Shown: positions 38,097 through 46,959, counted from the stretch's first letter. The stretch: DNA of 64,000 nucleotides from Thermomonospora echinospora (GCF_900108175.1 NZ_FNVO01000002.1:676377-740376); one strand, 5' to 3'. Made by a program: numbers and translations. Notes: generated from the letters alone by a model not told the origin.

Positions 38097-39167
38097 TCAG
38101 GCGTCGTGGGAGAACCGGACGGCCATCGGGGGCAGCTCGACGCCCGGCCACACCCGCAGCCCGTTCAACAGCTCGTTGCCGGGGCCGACGCACGCCCCGT
38201 CCCCGATCACCACGTCCTCCAGCACCGCGCCGGTGCAGATCCGGGCGCCCCGGCCGATCACCGAGCGCACCACCCGGGCGGCCGACTCCACCACCGCGCC
38301 GTCGAACAGCACGCTGGACTCGACCCGCGCCTTCGGCCCCACCCGGGCGCCCTCACCGACCGTGGTGCCACCGCCGACCTGGGCGCTGGGCGCGATGAAC
38401 GCGCCGTCCAGGCTCAGCACGCCGTGCTCGGCGCCCGACACCACCGGCGAGGTCATCGCCCCCGTGACCAGGTCGGACGCGCCGCGCACAAACGCCGCCG
38501 GAGTGCCCACGTCCAGCCAGTACGCCGCCTCCACATAGCCGATGATCGCCGCGCCGCCGGCCAGCAGACCGGGGAAGACCTCGTACTCGGCCGACACCAC
38601 CCGGCCCGGCGGGATCTCGTCGATCACCGACCGGCGGAAGATGTAGCAGCCCGCGTTGACCTGGTTGGTCGGCGGGTTGGGGGACTTCTCCACGAACGCC
38701 AGCACCCGGCCGTCCGGGGAGGTCGGCACCGCCCCGTACCGCCGCGCGTCCTCCACCAGCGTCAGGTGGAGGGTGACCGCCGCGTCGGCCTTGCGGTGCG
38801 CGGCGAGCTGGGCGCTCAGATCATGGCTGGACAGGATGTCGCCGTTGAGCACCACCACCGGGTCGGCGGAGCCGCCGGTCAGCGCCTCCGAAGCGTTGCG
38901 GATGGCGCCCGCGGTGCCCAGCGGCTCGTCCTCGGTGACGTACACGATCTCCAGGCCCAGCCGGGAGCCGTCCCCGAACGCCTCGCCGAACATCGAGGCG
39001 CGGTAGGAGGTGGCGAACACGATGCGCCGCACCCCCGCCTCCCGGGCCCGGGTGAGCTGGTGCTCCAGCAGCGGGACGCCGGCCATGGGAAGCAGCGGCT
39101 TGGGGGTGGAAAGCGTCAGCGGCCGCAGCCGGGTGCCCTGCCCGCCCACCAGAAGAATTGCCTCCAC
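38097..39167 (-). CDS. manC: Mannose-1-phosphate guanylyltransferase (NDP-sugar pyrophosphorylase)
   Basis: A 356-residue enzyme. The N-terminal nucleotidyltransferase domain has LLVGGQGTRLRPLTLSTPKP, the metal-binding LNGDILSSHDL, and FVEKSPNPPTNQVNAGCYIF. A C-terminal left-handed beta-helix of hexapeptide repeats runs from about 255 to 345. By position between fbiB and the LCP gene it is the ortholog of the mycobacterial GDP-mannose pyrophosphorylase. It would use the mannose-1-P made by ManB. AAGGGGAG precedes the GTG start. Glucose-1-P specificity cannot be excluded from sequence alone. Confidence 0.87.
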   Translation of the reverse strand: MEAILLVGGQGTRLRPLTLSTPKPLLPMAGVPLLEHQLTRAREAGVRRIVFATSYRASMFGEAFGDGSRLGLEIVYVTEDEPLGTAGAIRNASEALTGGSADPVVVLNGDILSSHDLSAQLAAHRKADAAVTLHLTLVEDARRYGAVPTSPDGRVLAFVEKSPNPPTNQVNAGCYIFRRSVIDEIPPGRVVSAEYEVFPGLLAGGAAIIGYVEAAYWLDVGTPAAFVRGASDLVTGAMTSPVVSGAEHGVLSLDGAFIAPSAQVGGGTTVGEGARVGPKARVESSVLFDGAVVESAARVVRSVIGRGARICTGAVLEDVVIGDGACVGPGNELLNGLRVWPGVELPPMAVRFSHDA

Positions 39168-39274
39168 GCGCTCCCCTTCGACATCGACGCGACCCTCGGG
39201 GCACCGAGCCTAGTCAACTTTCCCCTCATGATCGCCGCGCCCGACTCCCGGAACGGTACGCGGGCCGGAAAGGT

Positions 39275-40417
39275 TCACTGGCCCGCGAGCAGGCCCGCCG
39301 CGTGCCGGTAGGACCTCAGGTGCGCCTCGGCCGAGACGGTCCAGCTGAACCGCTCGGACCGGCGGACCGCGGCCTCGGCCAGCGCGGTCCGCCGGCCCGG
39401 GTCGCTGATCAGCTCGCGCAGCGCGGCGGCGATGGCGTCGGCGTCCGGCTCGGTGTAGGCGACCGCGTCCCCGCCGACCTCGGGCAGGGATGAGCGGCGG
39501 GTGGTCAGCACCGGGGCGCCGCAGGCCATCGCCTCCAGCACCGGCAGGCCGAAGCCCTCGCCCCGGCTCGGCAGCGTCACCGCCAGCGCGCCGCCGAGCA
39601 GGCCCGGCAGCGACGCCTGGCTCAGATAGCCAGGCCGGATTACCCGCAGGTGCACCGGCACGGTCGCCAGCGCGGCGTCCACCTCGTCGTCCCAGCCCCC
39701 GGGGCCGCCGGCCAGCACCAGGGCGGGCGGCTCGTGCATCTCGGCGACGGCCCGCACCCAGCCGCGGATCAGGTTGGGCACGTTCTTACGGGGCTCCAGC
39801 GCGCCCAGGTACGCGATGTAGGGATGGCCGTGCAGGCCGAGCCGGTCGGACACCCGCTTGACCTCGTCGGCGGCGGGCGGGCGGAAGACCCGGTGGTCGA
39901 CGCCGTGGTAGGCCACGTCGATCCGGGCCGGGTCCGCGGCCAGCAGCCGCACCAGCTCGTCCCGGGTCGCGTTGGACGGCACGATCAGCCGGGTGGCGCG
40001 GCGGGCCGCCGTGCGGGTGGCCGAGCGCAGGTAGCCGGAGCGGACCGGGTCGTGCTCCTCCGGCTCGCTGAAGTGCGTCACGTCGTGCACGGTCACCACG
40101 GTCGGGCAGCCGGCCTGCAACGGCACCATGTAGTACGGCTGGTGGATGACATCCGCGCCGGTCTGCCTGGCGACCAGCGGCAGCCCGTTCTGCTCCCACG
40201 CCAGCCGCGCGGACCGGTGGACCAGCGTCACCGGTCCCGCCACGATCCGTGCCCGGGGGGCCAGTGCGCCGTACCGGGCCTCGTCGGAGCGCTGGCAGGC
40301 GACCACCAGGTCCGCGCCCAGCTCGTGCAGGGCGCCCAGCAGTCCGTCCACATATCGGCCCAGCGCACCACGGTCGGCGGGTACGGCGGTGGCGTCGACG
40401 AGAATCCGAGGCGCCAC
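39275..40417 (-). CDS. GT4-family glycosyltransferase
   Basis: A 380-residue GT-B enzyme. The N-terminal acceptor domain begins APRILVDATAVPADRGALGR. The C-terminal donor domain has YLGALEPRKNVPNLI, the E-x7-E type motif in SRGEGFGLPVLEAMACGAPV, and a binding loop. It probably transfers mannose or another NDP-sugar at the cytoplasmic face. The GTG at 40417 is preceded by AGGGAGG; another GTG at 40450 is in frame but adds non-family residues. It is located beside the GDP-mannose pyrophosphorylase gene. Confidence 0.88.
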   Translation of the reverse strand: MAPRILVDATAVPADRGALGRYVDGLLGALHELGADLVVACQRSDEARYGALAPRARIVAGPVTLVHRSARLAWEQNGLPLVARQTGADVIHQPYYMVPLQAGCPTVVTVHDVTHFSEPEEHDPVRSGYLRSATRTAARRATRLIVPSNATRDELVRLLAADPARIDVAYHGVDHRVFRPPAADEVKRVSDRLGLHGHPYIAYLGALEPRKNVPNLIRGWVRAVAEMHEPPALVLAGGPGGWDDEVDAALATVPVHLRVIRPGYLSQASLPGLLGGALAVTLPSRGEGFGLPVLEAMACGAPVLTTRRSSLPEVGGDAVAYTEPDADAIAAALRELISDPGRRTALAEAAVRRSERFSWTVSAEAHLRSYRHAAGLLAGQ

Positions 40418-40526
40418 GGTCCTCCCTAGGATCGTCGTGTCGGGGATCACGTCCCGTTTGAGAGGGTACGCCGATCCCGTGGGTCCTGGCGGGTATCCGT
40501 CCAGGGTCGTCCCTGGAGGCGGCGGT

Positions 40527-41234
40527 TCAGGCCCGTTTGCGCGCCCGGACGAGCACGATGCTGCCCCGGTCGTTGGGGGCGCGCCGGTCGGCCAGCGCCA
40601 CCAGCGGGGCCAGCGGGGCGGCGGCGTTGAAGCCCACCCTGCCGCCGTAGGCCGACAGCGACAGGTACAGCCGCTCGGCCGCCGCGGTGCGGAACTGGTA
40701 GGAGTACCCCACGACGTCCAGGCCGTGCTCGTCCATCAGCCCGCCCAGCGACTCGTGGGTGTAGGTGTGCTGGACGTGGTACTTGGCCTTGTGGGCGTCG
40801 CGCAGCTTGGGCCAGGCGTCGGCGCGGCTCAGCACGTCGGCGGACATGAAGATCTCCCCGCCGGGACGCAGCACCCGCGCCATCTCCGCCAGCGACCGCC
40901 CGCCGTCGTCGAAGTGCTCGATCGCGCAGACCGACAGGACGGCGTCGAAGGCACCGTCGGCGAACGGCAGCGCCAGGGCGTCACCCTCGATCAGCGCCGG
41001 GGAGTGCGCCAGGGTCTTGCCGTACTCCATCTTGCCGCGGGCGATGTCGATCGACACCGCGTGCGCTCCGCGCCTGCGGGCCTGCCCGGCCCAGTACCCG
41101 TCGCCGCCCGCGACGTCGAGCACCTTTTTGCCGCGCAGGTCGCCGCCCATCCATCGCAGCAGCGTCCCGGCCTCGCGGAACCGACAAATGTGCACCTGGT
41201 GGCCGACGAAGGCGACCGCATCAGCAAGCTTCAT
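40527..41234 (-). CDS. Class I SAM-dependent methyltransferase
   Basis: A 235-residue methyltransferase. Motif I is VLDVAGGDGYWAG, the post-I acidic residue is in AVSIDIARGK, motif II region is FDAVLSVCAIEHFDDGG, and motif III is LRPGGEIFMSADVL. The substrate is unknown; neighbours suggest a glycolipid or isoprenoid intermediate. TAGGCT lies 10 nt before the ATG, giving at most a very short leader. It is divergent from the flippase-like gene. Confidence 0.85.
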   Translation of the reverse strand: MKLADAVAFVGHQVHICRFREAGTLLRWMGGDLRGKKVLDVAGGDGYWAGQARRRGAHAVSIDIARGKMEYGKTLAHSPALIEGDALALPFADGAFDAVLSVCAIEHFDDGGRSLAEMARVLRPGGEIFMSADVLSRADAWPKLRDAHKAKYHVQHTYTHESLGGLMDEHGLDVVGYSYQFRTAAAERLYLSLSAYGGRVGFNAAAPLAPLVALADRRAPNDRGSIVLVRARKRA

Positions 41235-41291
41235 AGCGCAGGCCAGCCTATTGCCTCACCGCCTCCGGCGGTCCCCATCCGGCCATCCGCG

Positions 41292-41366
41292 GGGCTGTTC
41301 CGGAGGCGCCCGGCCGTCTCAGGGCTGTCCCGGAGGCGCCCGGCCGTCTCAGGGCTGTTCCGGGGA
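41292..41366. repeat. 30-bp direct tandem repeat, 2.5 copies
   Basis: The unit GGGCTGTTCCGGAGGCGCCC… recurs with period 30 at 41292, 41322 and (partial) 41352, with one substitution in the second copy. It lies in the 223-bp divergent promoter region between the methyltransferase and the flippase-like gene, 92-166 nt before the latter's start. Confidence 0.8.
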
Positions 41367-41457
41367 TGGCGCGCCGGCGGCCGCTCTCCCGATCCGTGTC
41401 GTACGGTGTCGTACGGTCCGGGGCGGGGTGCCGGGCGGCTCGCCTAGGCTATGGCGG

Positions 41458-42408
41458 GTGTTTTCCAAGCAGCGGGTCATGAGCGCGGCGCGGGCCCTGT
41501 TGGTGCTGCTCGCCGTGGCCTTCTGCGCCTACAGCCTGGTGTCTCAGTGGGAGGAGACCCGCGAGGCGTTCGCGCGGATGTCGTGGGCGGCCATCGTCGG
41601 CGCCTTCCTGGCCGGGGTCGGCGGGCTGGTCGCGTGGATGCTGGGCTGGCGGGTCTTCCTGGCCGGGCTGGGCTCGCCGCTGCCGCTGACCGCCGCCTCA
41701 CGGCTGTCGTTCATCTCCGGGCTCGGCAAGTACGTGCCGGGCAAGGTGTGGGCGCTGGTCACCCAGATGGAGCTGGGCCGCCAGTACGACATCCCCCGCA
41801 TCCGCAACGTCAGCTCCTCGCTGCTGGCGATCGCGTCGACGACGGCGTCCGGGCTGGCGGTGGCGGCGGTGACGCTGCCGCTGACCTCGCCCGCGGCCAC
41901 CGAGGACTACTGGTGGCTGTTCCTGCTGGCGCCGGTGCTGATGGCCTGCCTGCATCCCCGCATCGTCACCTGGGGCATCGACCTGCTGCTCCGGCTGGTG
42001 CGGCGGCCCCCGCTGGAGCATCCGGTGAGCCTGGCGGTGACGCTGCGGGCGGTGGCGTGGACGGTGGTGGGCTGGGCGCTGTTCGGCGTGCACACCTGGC
42101 TGATCGCCAACGCGGCCGGCGGGGACGGCCGGGGCCTGCCGTTCCTGGCGACCGGCGCGTACGCGCTGGCGTTCACGGCCGGTTTTCTGGTCTTCATCGC
42201 GCCCAACGGGCTCGGCGCCCGGGAGGCGGTGATCGTCATCACGCTGTCGCCGGTGCTGCCGGCCGGCGCCCCGCTGGTGGTGGCGCTGGTGTCCCGGGTG
42301 CTGCTGTCCCTGGCCGATCTGACCTGCGCGGCGGCGGCCTTCGCGATGGGCCGCAGGGCGGGAATGAACCGGCCGCCGACAGACTTGACACCGATAGGCA
42401 GTCGATGA
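41458..42408 (+). CDS. UPF0104/LPG-synthase-TM flippase-like membrane protein
   Basis: A 316-residue polytopic protein with about eight helices, of the lysylphosphatidylglycerol-synthase transmembrane (UPF0104) family. Conserved segments are SFISGLGKYVPGKVWALV and FIAPNGLGAREAVIVITL. Members without the catalytic domain are proposed lipid or glycolipid flippases. TAGGCT ends 7 nt before the GTG and no ribosome binding site is present, so a leaderless start is likely. Thioredoxin follows 10 nt after. The setting among mannosyl- and glycosyltransferase genes suggests a polyprenyl-sugar or glycolipid substrate. Confidence 0.87.
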   Translation: MFSKQRVMSAARALLVLLAVAFCAYSLVSQWEETREAFARMSWAAIVGAFLAGVGGLVAWMLGWRVFLAGLGSPLPLTAASRLSFISGLGKYVPGKVWALVTQMELGRQYDIPRIRNVSSSLLAIASTTASGLAVAAVTLPLTSPAATEDYWWLFLLAPVLMACLHPRIVTWGIDLLLRLVRRPPLEHPVSLAVTLRAVAWTVVGWALFGVHTWLIANAAGGDGRGLPFLATGAYALAFTAGFLVFIAPNGLGAREAVIVITLSPVLPAGAPLVVALVSRVLLSLADLTCAAAAFAMGRRAGMNRPPTDLTPIGSR

Positions 42409-42418
42409 AGGAGAGATC

Positions 42419-42742
42419 GTGAGCGCACCGATCAAGGTGACCGACGAGACGTTCGACGAGCTGGTGCTCAAGAGCGACAAGCCCGTGCTGGTGGACTTCT
42501 GGGCCGAGTGGTGCGGGCCGTGCCGGATGATCGCGCCGATCCTGGACGAGATCGCCGCCGAGTACGACGGCCGGCTCACGATCGCCAAGCTCAACGCCGA
42601 CGAGAACCCGGCCACCCAGGCCAAGGCCGGCGTGATGGGCCTGCCGACCCTCAACCTCTACGTGGGCGGCGAGGTCGTCCAGCAGATCGTGGGCGCCAAG
42701 CCCAAGCGCGCCCTGCTGGCCGCCATCGACCCGCACCTGTGA
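42419..42742 (+). CDS. trxA: Thioredoxin
   Basis: A 107-residue thioredoxin with active site WCGPC (Cys32, Cys35), conserved FWAEW before it, and the cis-Pro loop in MGLPTLNLYV. It is a cytoplasmic disulfide reductant. GAAGGAGAG lies before the GTG start. It is probably co-transcribed with the flippase-like gene 10 nt upstream, and is followed by a strong terminator. Confidence 0.96.
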   Translation: MSAPIKVTDETFDELVLKSDKPVLVDFWAEWCGPCRMIAPILDEIAAEYDGRLTIAKLNADENPATQAKAGVMGLPTLNLYVGGEVVQQIVGAKPKRALLAAIDPHL

Positions 42743-42780
42743 GCCAGGGCCGGTAAGCCGGTAAGCCGGTACGACACTCC

Positions 42781-42817
42781 GTCAGGGGCGCCCGCGACAC
42801 CGCGGTGCGCCCCTGAC
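42781..42817 (+). terminator. Strong terminator after trxA
   Basis: GTCAGGGGCGC (42781-42791) pairs with GCGCCCCTGAC (42807-42817), and an inner CCGCG-ACAC-CGCGG extends the stem to 16 bp with one bulged T. It starts 39 nt after the trxA stop. Confidence 0.85.
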
Positions 42818-43127
42818 GCGTATCACGCCGCGGTTCCCGGCGAGGTCGCGCATCCTGCCGGTGCGCCCTACGGGCCGCTCCCCCGGCCAAGGTGATCCGC
42901 CGGCTGGGAACGCCGGCCGGGCCACGGGCCGCGGCCGAGAAACGGCCCTCACCGCCGGGCGAGGGCCCGTCGTGTTCCACGACAACCGAGCGGCAACAGC
43001 CGCGCTGGACCCTGAGACCGGAGAGCACATCCCCGGAACGGCACGGCGAGGCCGGGTGAAGCAGCCCGGAACTCGCCTCGTGCTCACGTCCGGACCGTGG
43101 GAACAGCGTCAGAAAGGATCCGCTCAC
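42818..43127. other. 310-nt leader region before secreted protein gene
   Basis: No gene is recognisable. A further stem-loop is visible, ACGGCCCTC (42942-42950) with GAGGGCCCGT (42961-42970). The region must hold the promoter of the secreted protein gene at 43128. I looked for a c-di-AMP-type riboswitch and did not find its conserved core. Confidence 0.4.
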
Positions 43128-43550
43128 ATGGGCAGGACGAACAATCGTCTCGCGCAACTGGCCGTCGCCACCGCGGTGGTGGCCGGAGGCGTCGGCGTGG
43201 TGACCGCGCCGGCGGCCTCCGCGGCCAGCGTCACGTGCACCATCGACTCCGTCACCAACGCCTCCACCGCCGGCTACAAGTACGTCAACGTCACCTGCAA
43301 GGAGGGCTCGATCTCCCCGCCGGACTTCATCTACGACGTCCAGATCTGGGGAGAGGACACCTGGAGCGACGACTACCTCGCGACGGTGTACCCGCCGAAC
43401 TACTATCCCGCGAGCCTTTACGTCCATGGCTCCGTCCTCAACGAGGACTATGGCGACAAGGACGACATCTACGTCAAGGTTCGCTTCCAGAAGTCCACCG
43501 GCGGGCTCTACTCCGTCCGTTCCAACACCGTCCACGGCTGGTGGAGCTGA
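43128..43550 (+). CDS. Small secreted protein, paralog A (unknown family)
   Basis: A 140-residue protein with a Sec signal peptide (residues 1-32, ending AAS-A type AxA). The mature part has two cysteines (37 and 57) that could form a disulfide, then WGEDTWSDDYL, VLNEDYGDKDD and RFQKSTGGLYSVRSN. The paralog 0.28 kb downstream has the same Cys spacing, the same 83-residue length after the second Cys, and matching motifs. AAAGGA lies 9 nt before the ATG. I do not recognise the family. The predicted fold is small and beta-rich, exported, and rich in aromatic and acidic residues. Confidence 0.82.
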   Translation: MGRTNNRLAQLAVATAVVAGGVGVVTAPAASAASVTCTIDSVTNASTAGYKYVNVTCKEGSISPPDFIYDVQIWGEDTWSDDYLATVYPPNYYPASLYVHGSVLNEDYGDKDDIYVKVRFQKSTGGLYSVRSNTVHGWWS

Positions 43551-43827
43551 CCTCGCCTCCTCCGGGCGCCTCTCCCCTCCGCGGGGAAGGGCGCCCGTCG
43601 CACGTTCCTTCAGACGGCAGTGATCCCGGCCCGCATGGGCCGACCTTCTGCCATCGGACGGGGCGTCAGACGTCGAGCGCCGCACAGACCCGCTTGCCGA
43701 GCGGTGAGCAGGGCGGCAACCGGGCGGCAACCGGTGCGGCGAACCAGGCCGCGGCCGTGCTCATCAACTGCGGCGAACAGGTGCGGCGCACCGGCGCGCA
43801 CCGGACGACAGGAACGGAACGGCGAAC
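43551..43827. other. Intergenic region between secreted paralogs
   Basis: This 277-nt stretch contains the palindromic [34 protein letters not shown] stem just after the first gene (about 43566-43592), likely a terminator. No further gene is seen. The second paralog therefore probably has its own promoter. Confidence 0.35.
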
Positions 43828-44244
43828 ATGAGGATCCACAAGAAGGCCGCGGGGGCGCTCGCGGCGGCGGCGCTGGCGACCGTCGGGGCGGTGTCCGTCA
43901 CGGGCCCCGCACAGGCGGCCGCCGCAGGCTGCGTCCTCTCCATCACCCCGGTGCGGGGCAACATCTCCTACCTGCACGTCTCGAACAGGTGCGTCCCCGA
44001 GCGGAGCACCGACAAGATCACGCAGACCATCTACTGGGGGGCCGACTGGCCGGACAACGACGACTATCTGCTCGACCGCCGCTACCCCTCGCTCTGGGAC
44101 ACGTTCACCGTGCACCGGGTTTCCCTGAACGAGGACTCGATCAGCCGCGATGAGGTCTACACGGAGAACCGGTTCGTGCGGACGAACGGCACCTACTACA
44201 TCGTCAAGTCGAACGAAGTCCGCAAGGAGTTCGTCCCGACCTGA
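43828..44244 (+). CDS. Small secreted protein, paralog B (unknown family)
   Basis: A 138-residue protein with a Sec signal peptide (MRIHKKAAGA…; cleavage after the AQA at 28-30). Cysteines are at 35 and 55, the same spacing as in paralog A. The shared pattern continues: W-G-A-D-W-P-D-N-D-D-Y-L, VHRVSLNED, and RFVRTNGTYYIVKSN. The ribosome binding site is weak (CGGAAC). Gene duplication followed by marked divergence (about 30% identity by eye) is the simplest origin. The function is unknown; it is next to a secreted RCC1 protein. Confidence 0.82.
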   Translation: MRIHKKAAGALAAAALATVGAVSVTGPAQAAAAGCVLSITPVRGNISYLHVSNRCVPERSTDKITQTIYWGADWPDNDDYLLDRRYPSLWDTFTVHRVSLNEDSISRDEVYTENRFVRTNGTYYIVKSNEVRKEFVPT

Positions 44245-44377
44245 CATCCCCGAGTTCTCCGGGAAGGCCGGCAGGCGGCGGCCGGGATGCTGCGGGCCGC
44301 CCTCCGCCGGCAGACGATCGCAGCCTCGCGAGCGCCGAGGCGTGCACTCCCCATCCTGATGAAGCGAGGTCATGAGC

Positions 44378-45616
44378 ATGAGAGAAACGCTGAGGAGAAG
44401 GACGGTGACGATGGCCGCGGTGGTCATCGCCACGGTCATCGCACCGTCGGGTACAGCCGCGGCCGACGACGGTACAGGAACGCCGATCAACCGGACGGTG
44501 GGCTGGGGTTCGAACGCGTACGGCCAGGCCGGCAGTGGGATCGTCCAGGCACAGCACAGAACGCCGGTGGAGGTCGCCGGGTGGCCGCAGTCCAGGTACA
44601 GCCAGGTCGCCACCGGCGAGACGCACAGCCTGGGCATCGGGCCGAACCGGGTCCTGCAGTCGTGGGGAAGCAACTCCTGCGGTCAACTGGGCACCGCCGG
44701 GGGTTCGCGGAACGTTCCGGAGCCGGTCCGTGGAGCACCGTCGAACATGTACGGGGTCGCCGCCGGCCGTGATTTCAGTTTGGCGTTGACGGGCACGGGC
44801 CGGGTCTACGCGTGGGGCTGCAACGACAAGGGGCAGCTCGGCCTGGGCACGACCAGCGGGCCGATACGCTCCCCGGCCCTGGTCCCCGGGCTGGAGGGGA
44901 TCATCCAGATCACCGCCGGCTATGACCACGCGCTGGCGCTCACCTGGGACGGGCTGGTCTACGCCTGGGGGCTCAACGACGACGGGGAGGCCGGTGACGG
45001 GACCGCGTCACCGCGACCCGCTCCGGTACCGGTGTACGGGCTGAACAATGTGCGTGCGGTGGCCGCCGGCATCCACCACAACCTGGCGGTGCGCAACGAC
45101 GACAAGCTGTTCGCCTGGGGCCGCAACGCCAGTGGCCAACTCGGCACCGGCTCGTCCTATCAGGACCAGCTGACGCCGGTGCAGGTGCCCATCCCGGCAC
45201 GGGTGCAGAACGTCGCGGCGGGCGGCCATCACAGCCTGGCGTTGACGACGAGTTATCAGATCTACGCCTTCGGCGACAACTCCTACGGGCAACTCGGGTT
45301 CGGTGACCTGGTCAATCGCACCACCCCTACCTTGATCCCGTCGCTCAGCGCCATCCACAACGTATCGGCGGGCGTGGACTTCAGCCTGGCCCAGACGCCT
45401 CCTGATCCGGCCTTCCCCAGGTACTCCATCTACGCCTGGGGCCGCAACCACATCGGCCAGCTCGGCACCGGCAGCACCGCGTCCGTCAACGCACAACCAG
45501 AGCTGGTTCACCGTACGAGAGATGAGCCTCCGCTCCGCGTGGCAGGGGTCTTCGCCGGGTCGTCGTCCAGGCACGCCTTGGCGATCCAGGTCACTCCCTG
45601 GTGGACCGGCCCCTGA
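44378..45616 (+). CDS. Secreted seven-bladed RCC1-repeat protein
   Basis: A 412-residue exported protein. A signal peptide (1-29, ending GTAAA-D) is followed by seven RCC1 repeats, recognisable as WG-x-N-x-x-G-Q-L-G at about residues 43, 96, 146, 197, 247, 298 and 354. These form a complete beta-propeller. RCC1 propellers are binding platforms; in bacteria they are extracellular and their partners are mostly unknown. GAGG with 8-nt spacing favours the ATG at 44378 over the one at 44372. It follows the two small secreted paralogs on the same strand and may bind the same external target. Confidence 0.88.
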   Translation: MRETLRRRTVTMAAVVIATVIAPSGTAAADDGTGTPINRTVGWGSNAYGQAGSGIVQAQHRTPVEVAGWPQSRYSQVATGETHSLGIGPNRVLQSWGSNSCGQLGTAGGSRNVPEPVRGAPSNMYGVAAGRDFSLALTGTGRVYAWGCNDKGQLGLGTTSGPIRSPALVPGLEGIIQITAGYDHALALTWDGLVYAWGLNDDGEAGDGTASPRPAPVPVYGLNNVRAVAAGIHHNLAVRNDDKLFAWGRNASGQLGTGSSYQDQLTPVQVPIPARVQNVAAGGHHSLALTTSYQIYAFGDNSYGQLGFGDLVNRTTPTLIPSLSAIHNVSAGVDFSLAQTPPDPAFPRYSIYAWGRNHIGQLGTGSTASVNAQPELVHRTRDEPPLRVAGVFAGSSSRHALAIQVTPWWTGP

Positions 45617-45751
45617 CACGGACACTCGCTCGCCGACGAACACGAACCGTCCCCTGGCAGCGAGGCGACTGTTCCAGCGCCGGTCGGCGACCTGGCCCCG
45701 CAGAGCGTCCAACACCACGTCGCTGGAACCGCATCCTCCGGTCGTCCAGGC

Positions 45752-45842
45752 GGCGCGCAGGCGTTCGGGCTCACCCGGGGCGTAGAAGCGTATGAGGGCT
45801 TCGGTGAGGGAGGCGGTGTCGTCGGGGCCGCAGAGGATGCCG
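45752..45842 (-). pseudogene. Fragment of a GT4 glycosyltransferase C-terminus
   Basis: On the minus strand this encodes ILCGPDDTASLTEAL and RFYAPGEPERLRA, which match LICEPDDEGSLTDAL and RFYAPGEPERLRA at the C-terminus of the intact glycosyltransferase at 46960-48036. The DNA matches 47026-47115 at roughly 80%. No start, N-terminal domain or normal ending is present. It is a remnant of a duplicated or recombined glycosyltransferase gene, 1.2 kb from its intact relative. Confidence 0.7.
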
Positions 45843-46026
45843 GATGCAGGATCACGGGCTGCGATCGTGAACCAGAACGCCCTAGAGTGGCCTGTCGGCT
45901 CCCCGGAGATCATGCGCGGCGGTGACGGGCGCCCTCCATCTGTCCGGGAAGCGGCCGGGACAGGTACTCCGGGAGCGAACGATTCATGCGCCGGGCAACC
46001 CCTCTTCGACATCGGAGGGAATGACG

Positions 46027-46821
46027 ATGACCACCGCGAGGACGACGACCGTCCGGGGGATGCGGCTGTCCTTCGTGGACTTCGGTGGTGCGGGGGTGCC
46101 CGTGTTGGCACTGCACGGGCACTTCGGGCGGGCCCGGTCGTTCGCCGGGGCGGCCGCCGCGCTGGCGCCGGAGTACCGCCTGATCGCGCTGGAGCAGCGG
46201 GGGCACGGGCACAGCGAGCGTGACGGCGACTTCTCACCGGACGCCTACGTGGCCGACGCCGCCGCCTTCGCGCGCTCTCTGGATCTGGGACCGCTCGTGG
46301 TGCTCGGCCACTCGATGGGCGGGGTGGTGGCGTTCCGGCTGGCGGCGCGGCACCCCGAACTGGTCCGGGCACTGGTCGTCGAGGAGGGCGGCGCCTGCAA
46401 CCGGCGACCCGAGATCCCCCACCCGGTGCTGGACGTACGGGACTGGCCACAACGCGCCCCGACGCTGGGCGAGCTGAAGCGCCGGGTCGAGGAAGAGGGG
46501 ATCCCGGACGCGGGCTACTTCCTGGAGAGCGCCGTCGAACGGCCGGACGGCTGGGGATTCCTGTTCGACTACGACGACATGATGCGGTCGCAGGAGGCGC
46601 TGATCGGCGACTGGTGGCCGGACTGGCTGGCCTCCACCTGCCCGGCCCTGCTGATCCACGGCCTGGACAGCTTCGTGCTGCCGACCTCGATGGCGCGGGA
46701 GATGGCGCAACGGCGCCCCGGGACCACGCTGCGGGAGTTCCCCGGCTGCGGGCACTGGGTACACGATGACGACCTGCCCGGTTTCGCCTCGGCGGTACGG
46801 GACTTCCTCACCCCACTGTGA
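46027..46821 (+). CDS. Alpha/beta-hydrolase fold protein
   Basis: A 264-residue soluble hydrolase. The nucleophile elbow is LGHSMGGV (Ser96), the oxyanion region follows ALHGHFG, the acid is probably the Asp in IHGLDSFVLP, and the catalytic His is in PGCGHWVHDDD. The order matches the prolyl-iminopeptidase/esterase-like group. GGAGG with 8-nt spacing selects the ATG at 46027 over 46021. The substrate is unknown. The upstream 410-nt gap holds the glycosyltransferase fragment and the promoter. Confidence 0.87.
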   Translation: MTTARTTTVRGMRLSFVDFGGAGVPVLALHGHFGRARSFAGAAAALAPEYRLIALEQRGHGHSERDGDFSPDAYVADAAAFARSLDLGPLVVLGHSMGGVVAFRLAARHPELVRALVVEEGGACNRRPEIPHPVLDVRDWPQRAPTLGELKRRVEEEGIPDAGYFLESAVERPDGWGFLFDYDDMMRSQEALIGDWWPDWLASTCPALLIHGLDSFVLPTSMAREMAQRRPGTTLREFPGCGHWVHDDDLPGFASAVRDFLTPL

Positions 46822-46959
46822 CCGGGCCGCCCACGGCCCAGACGGCCGCCCATGGCAGGCCACCGCCGGTGTCCTTGGGGGTCGATAGTGTGCAGCCGCT
46901 TGTCCGCAACGCCCCTCGCCGTCTGACGCACACGTACGCGACCACGTCCTCCAGAGCGG

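Noticed and set aside
42818..43127. Cyclic-di-AMP riboswitch before the secreted protein gene
   Set aside because: The leader has stem-loops but I could not find the conserved core of the ydaO class.
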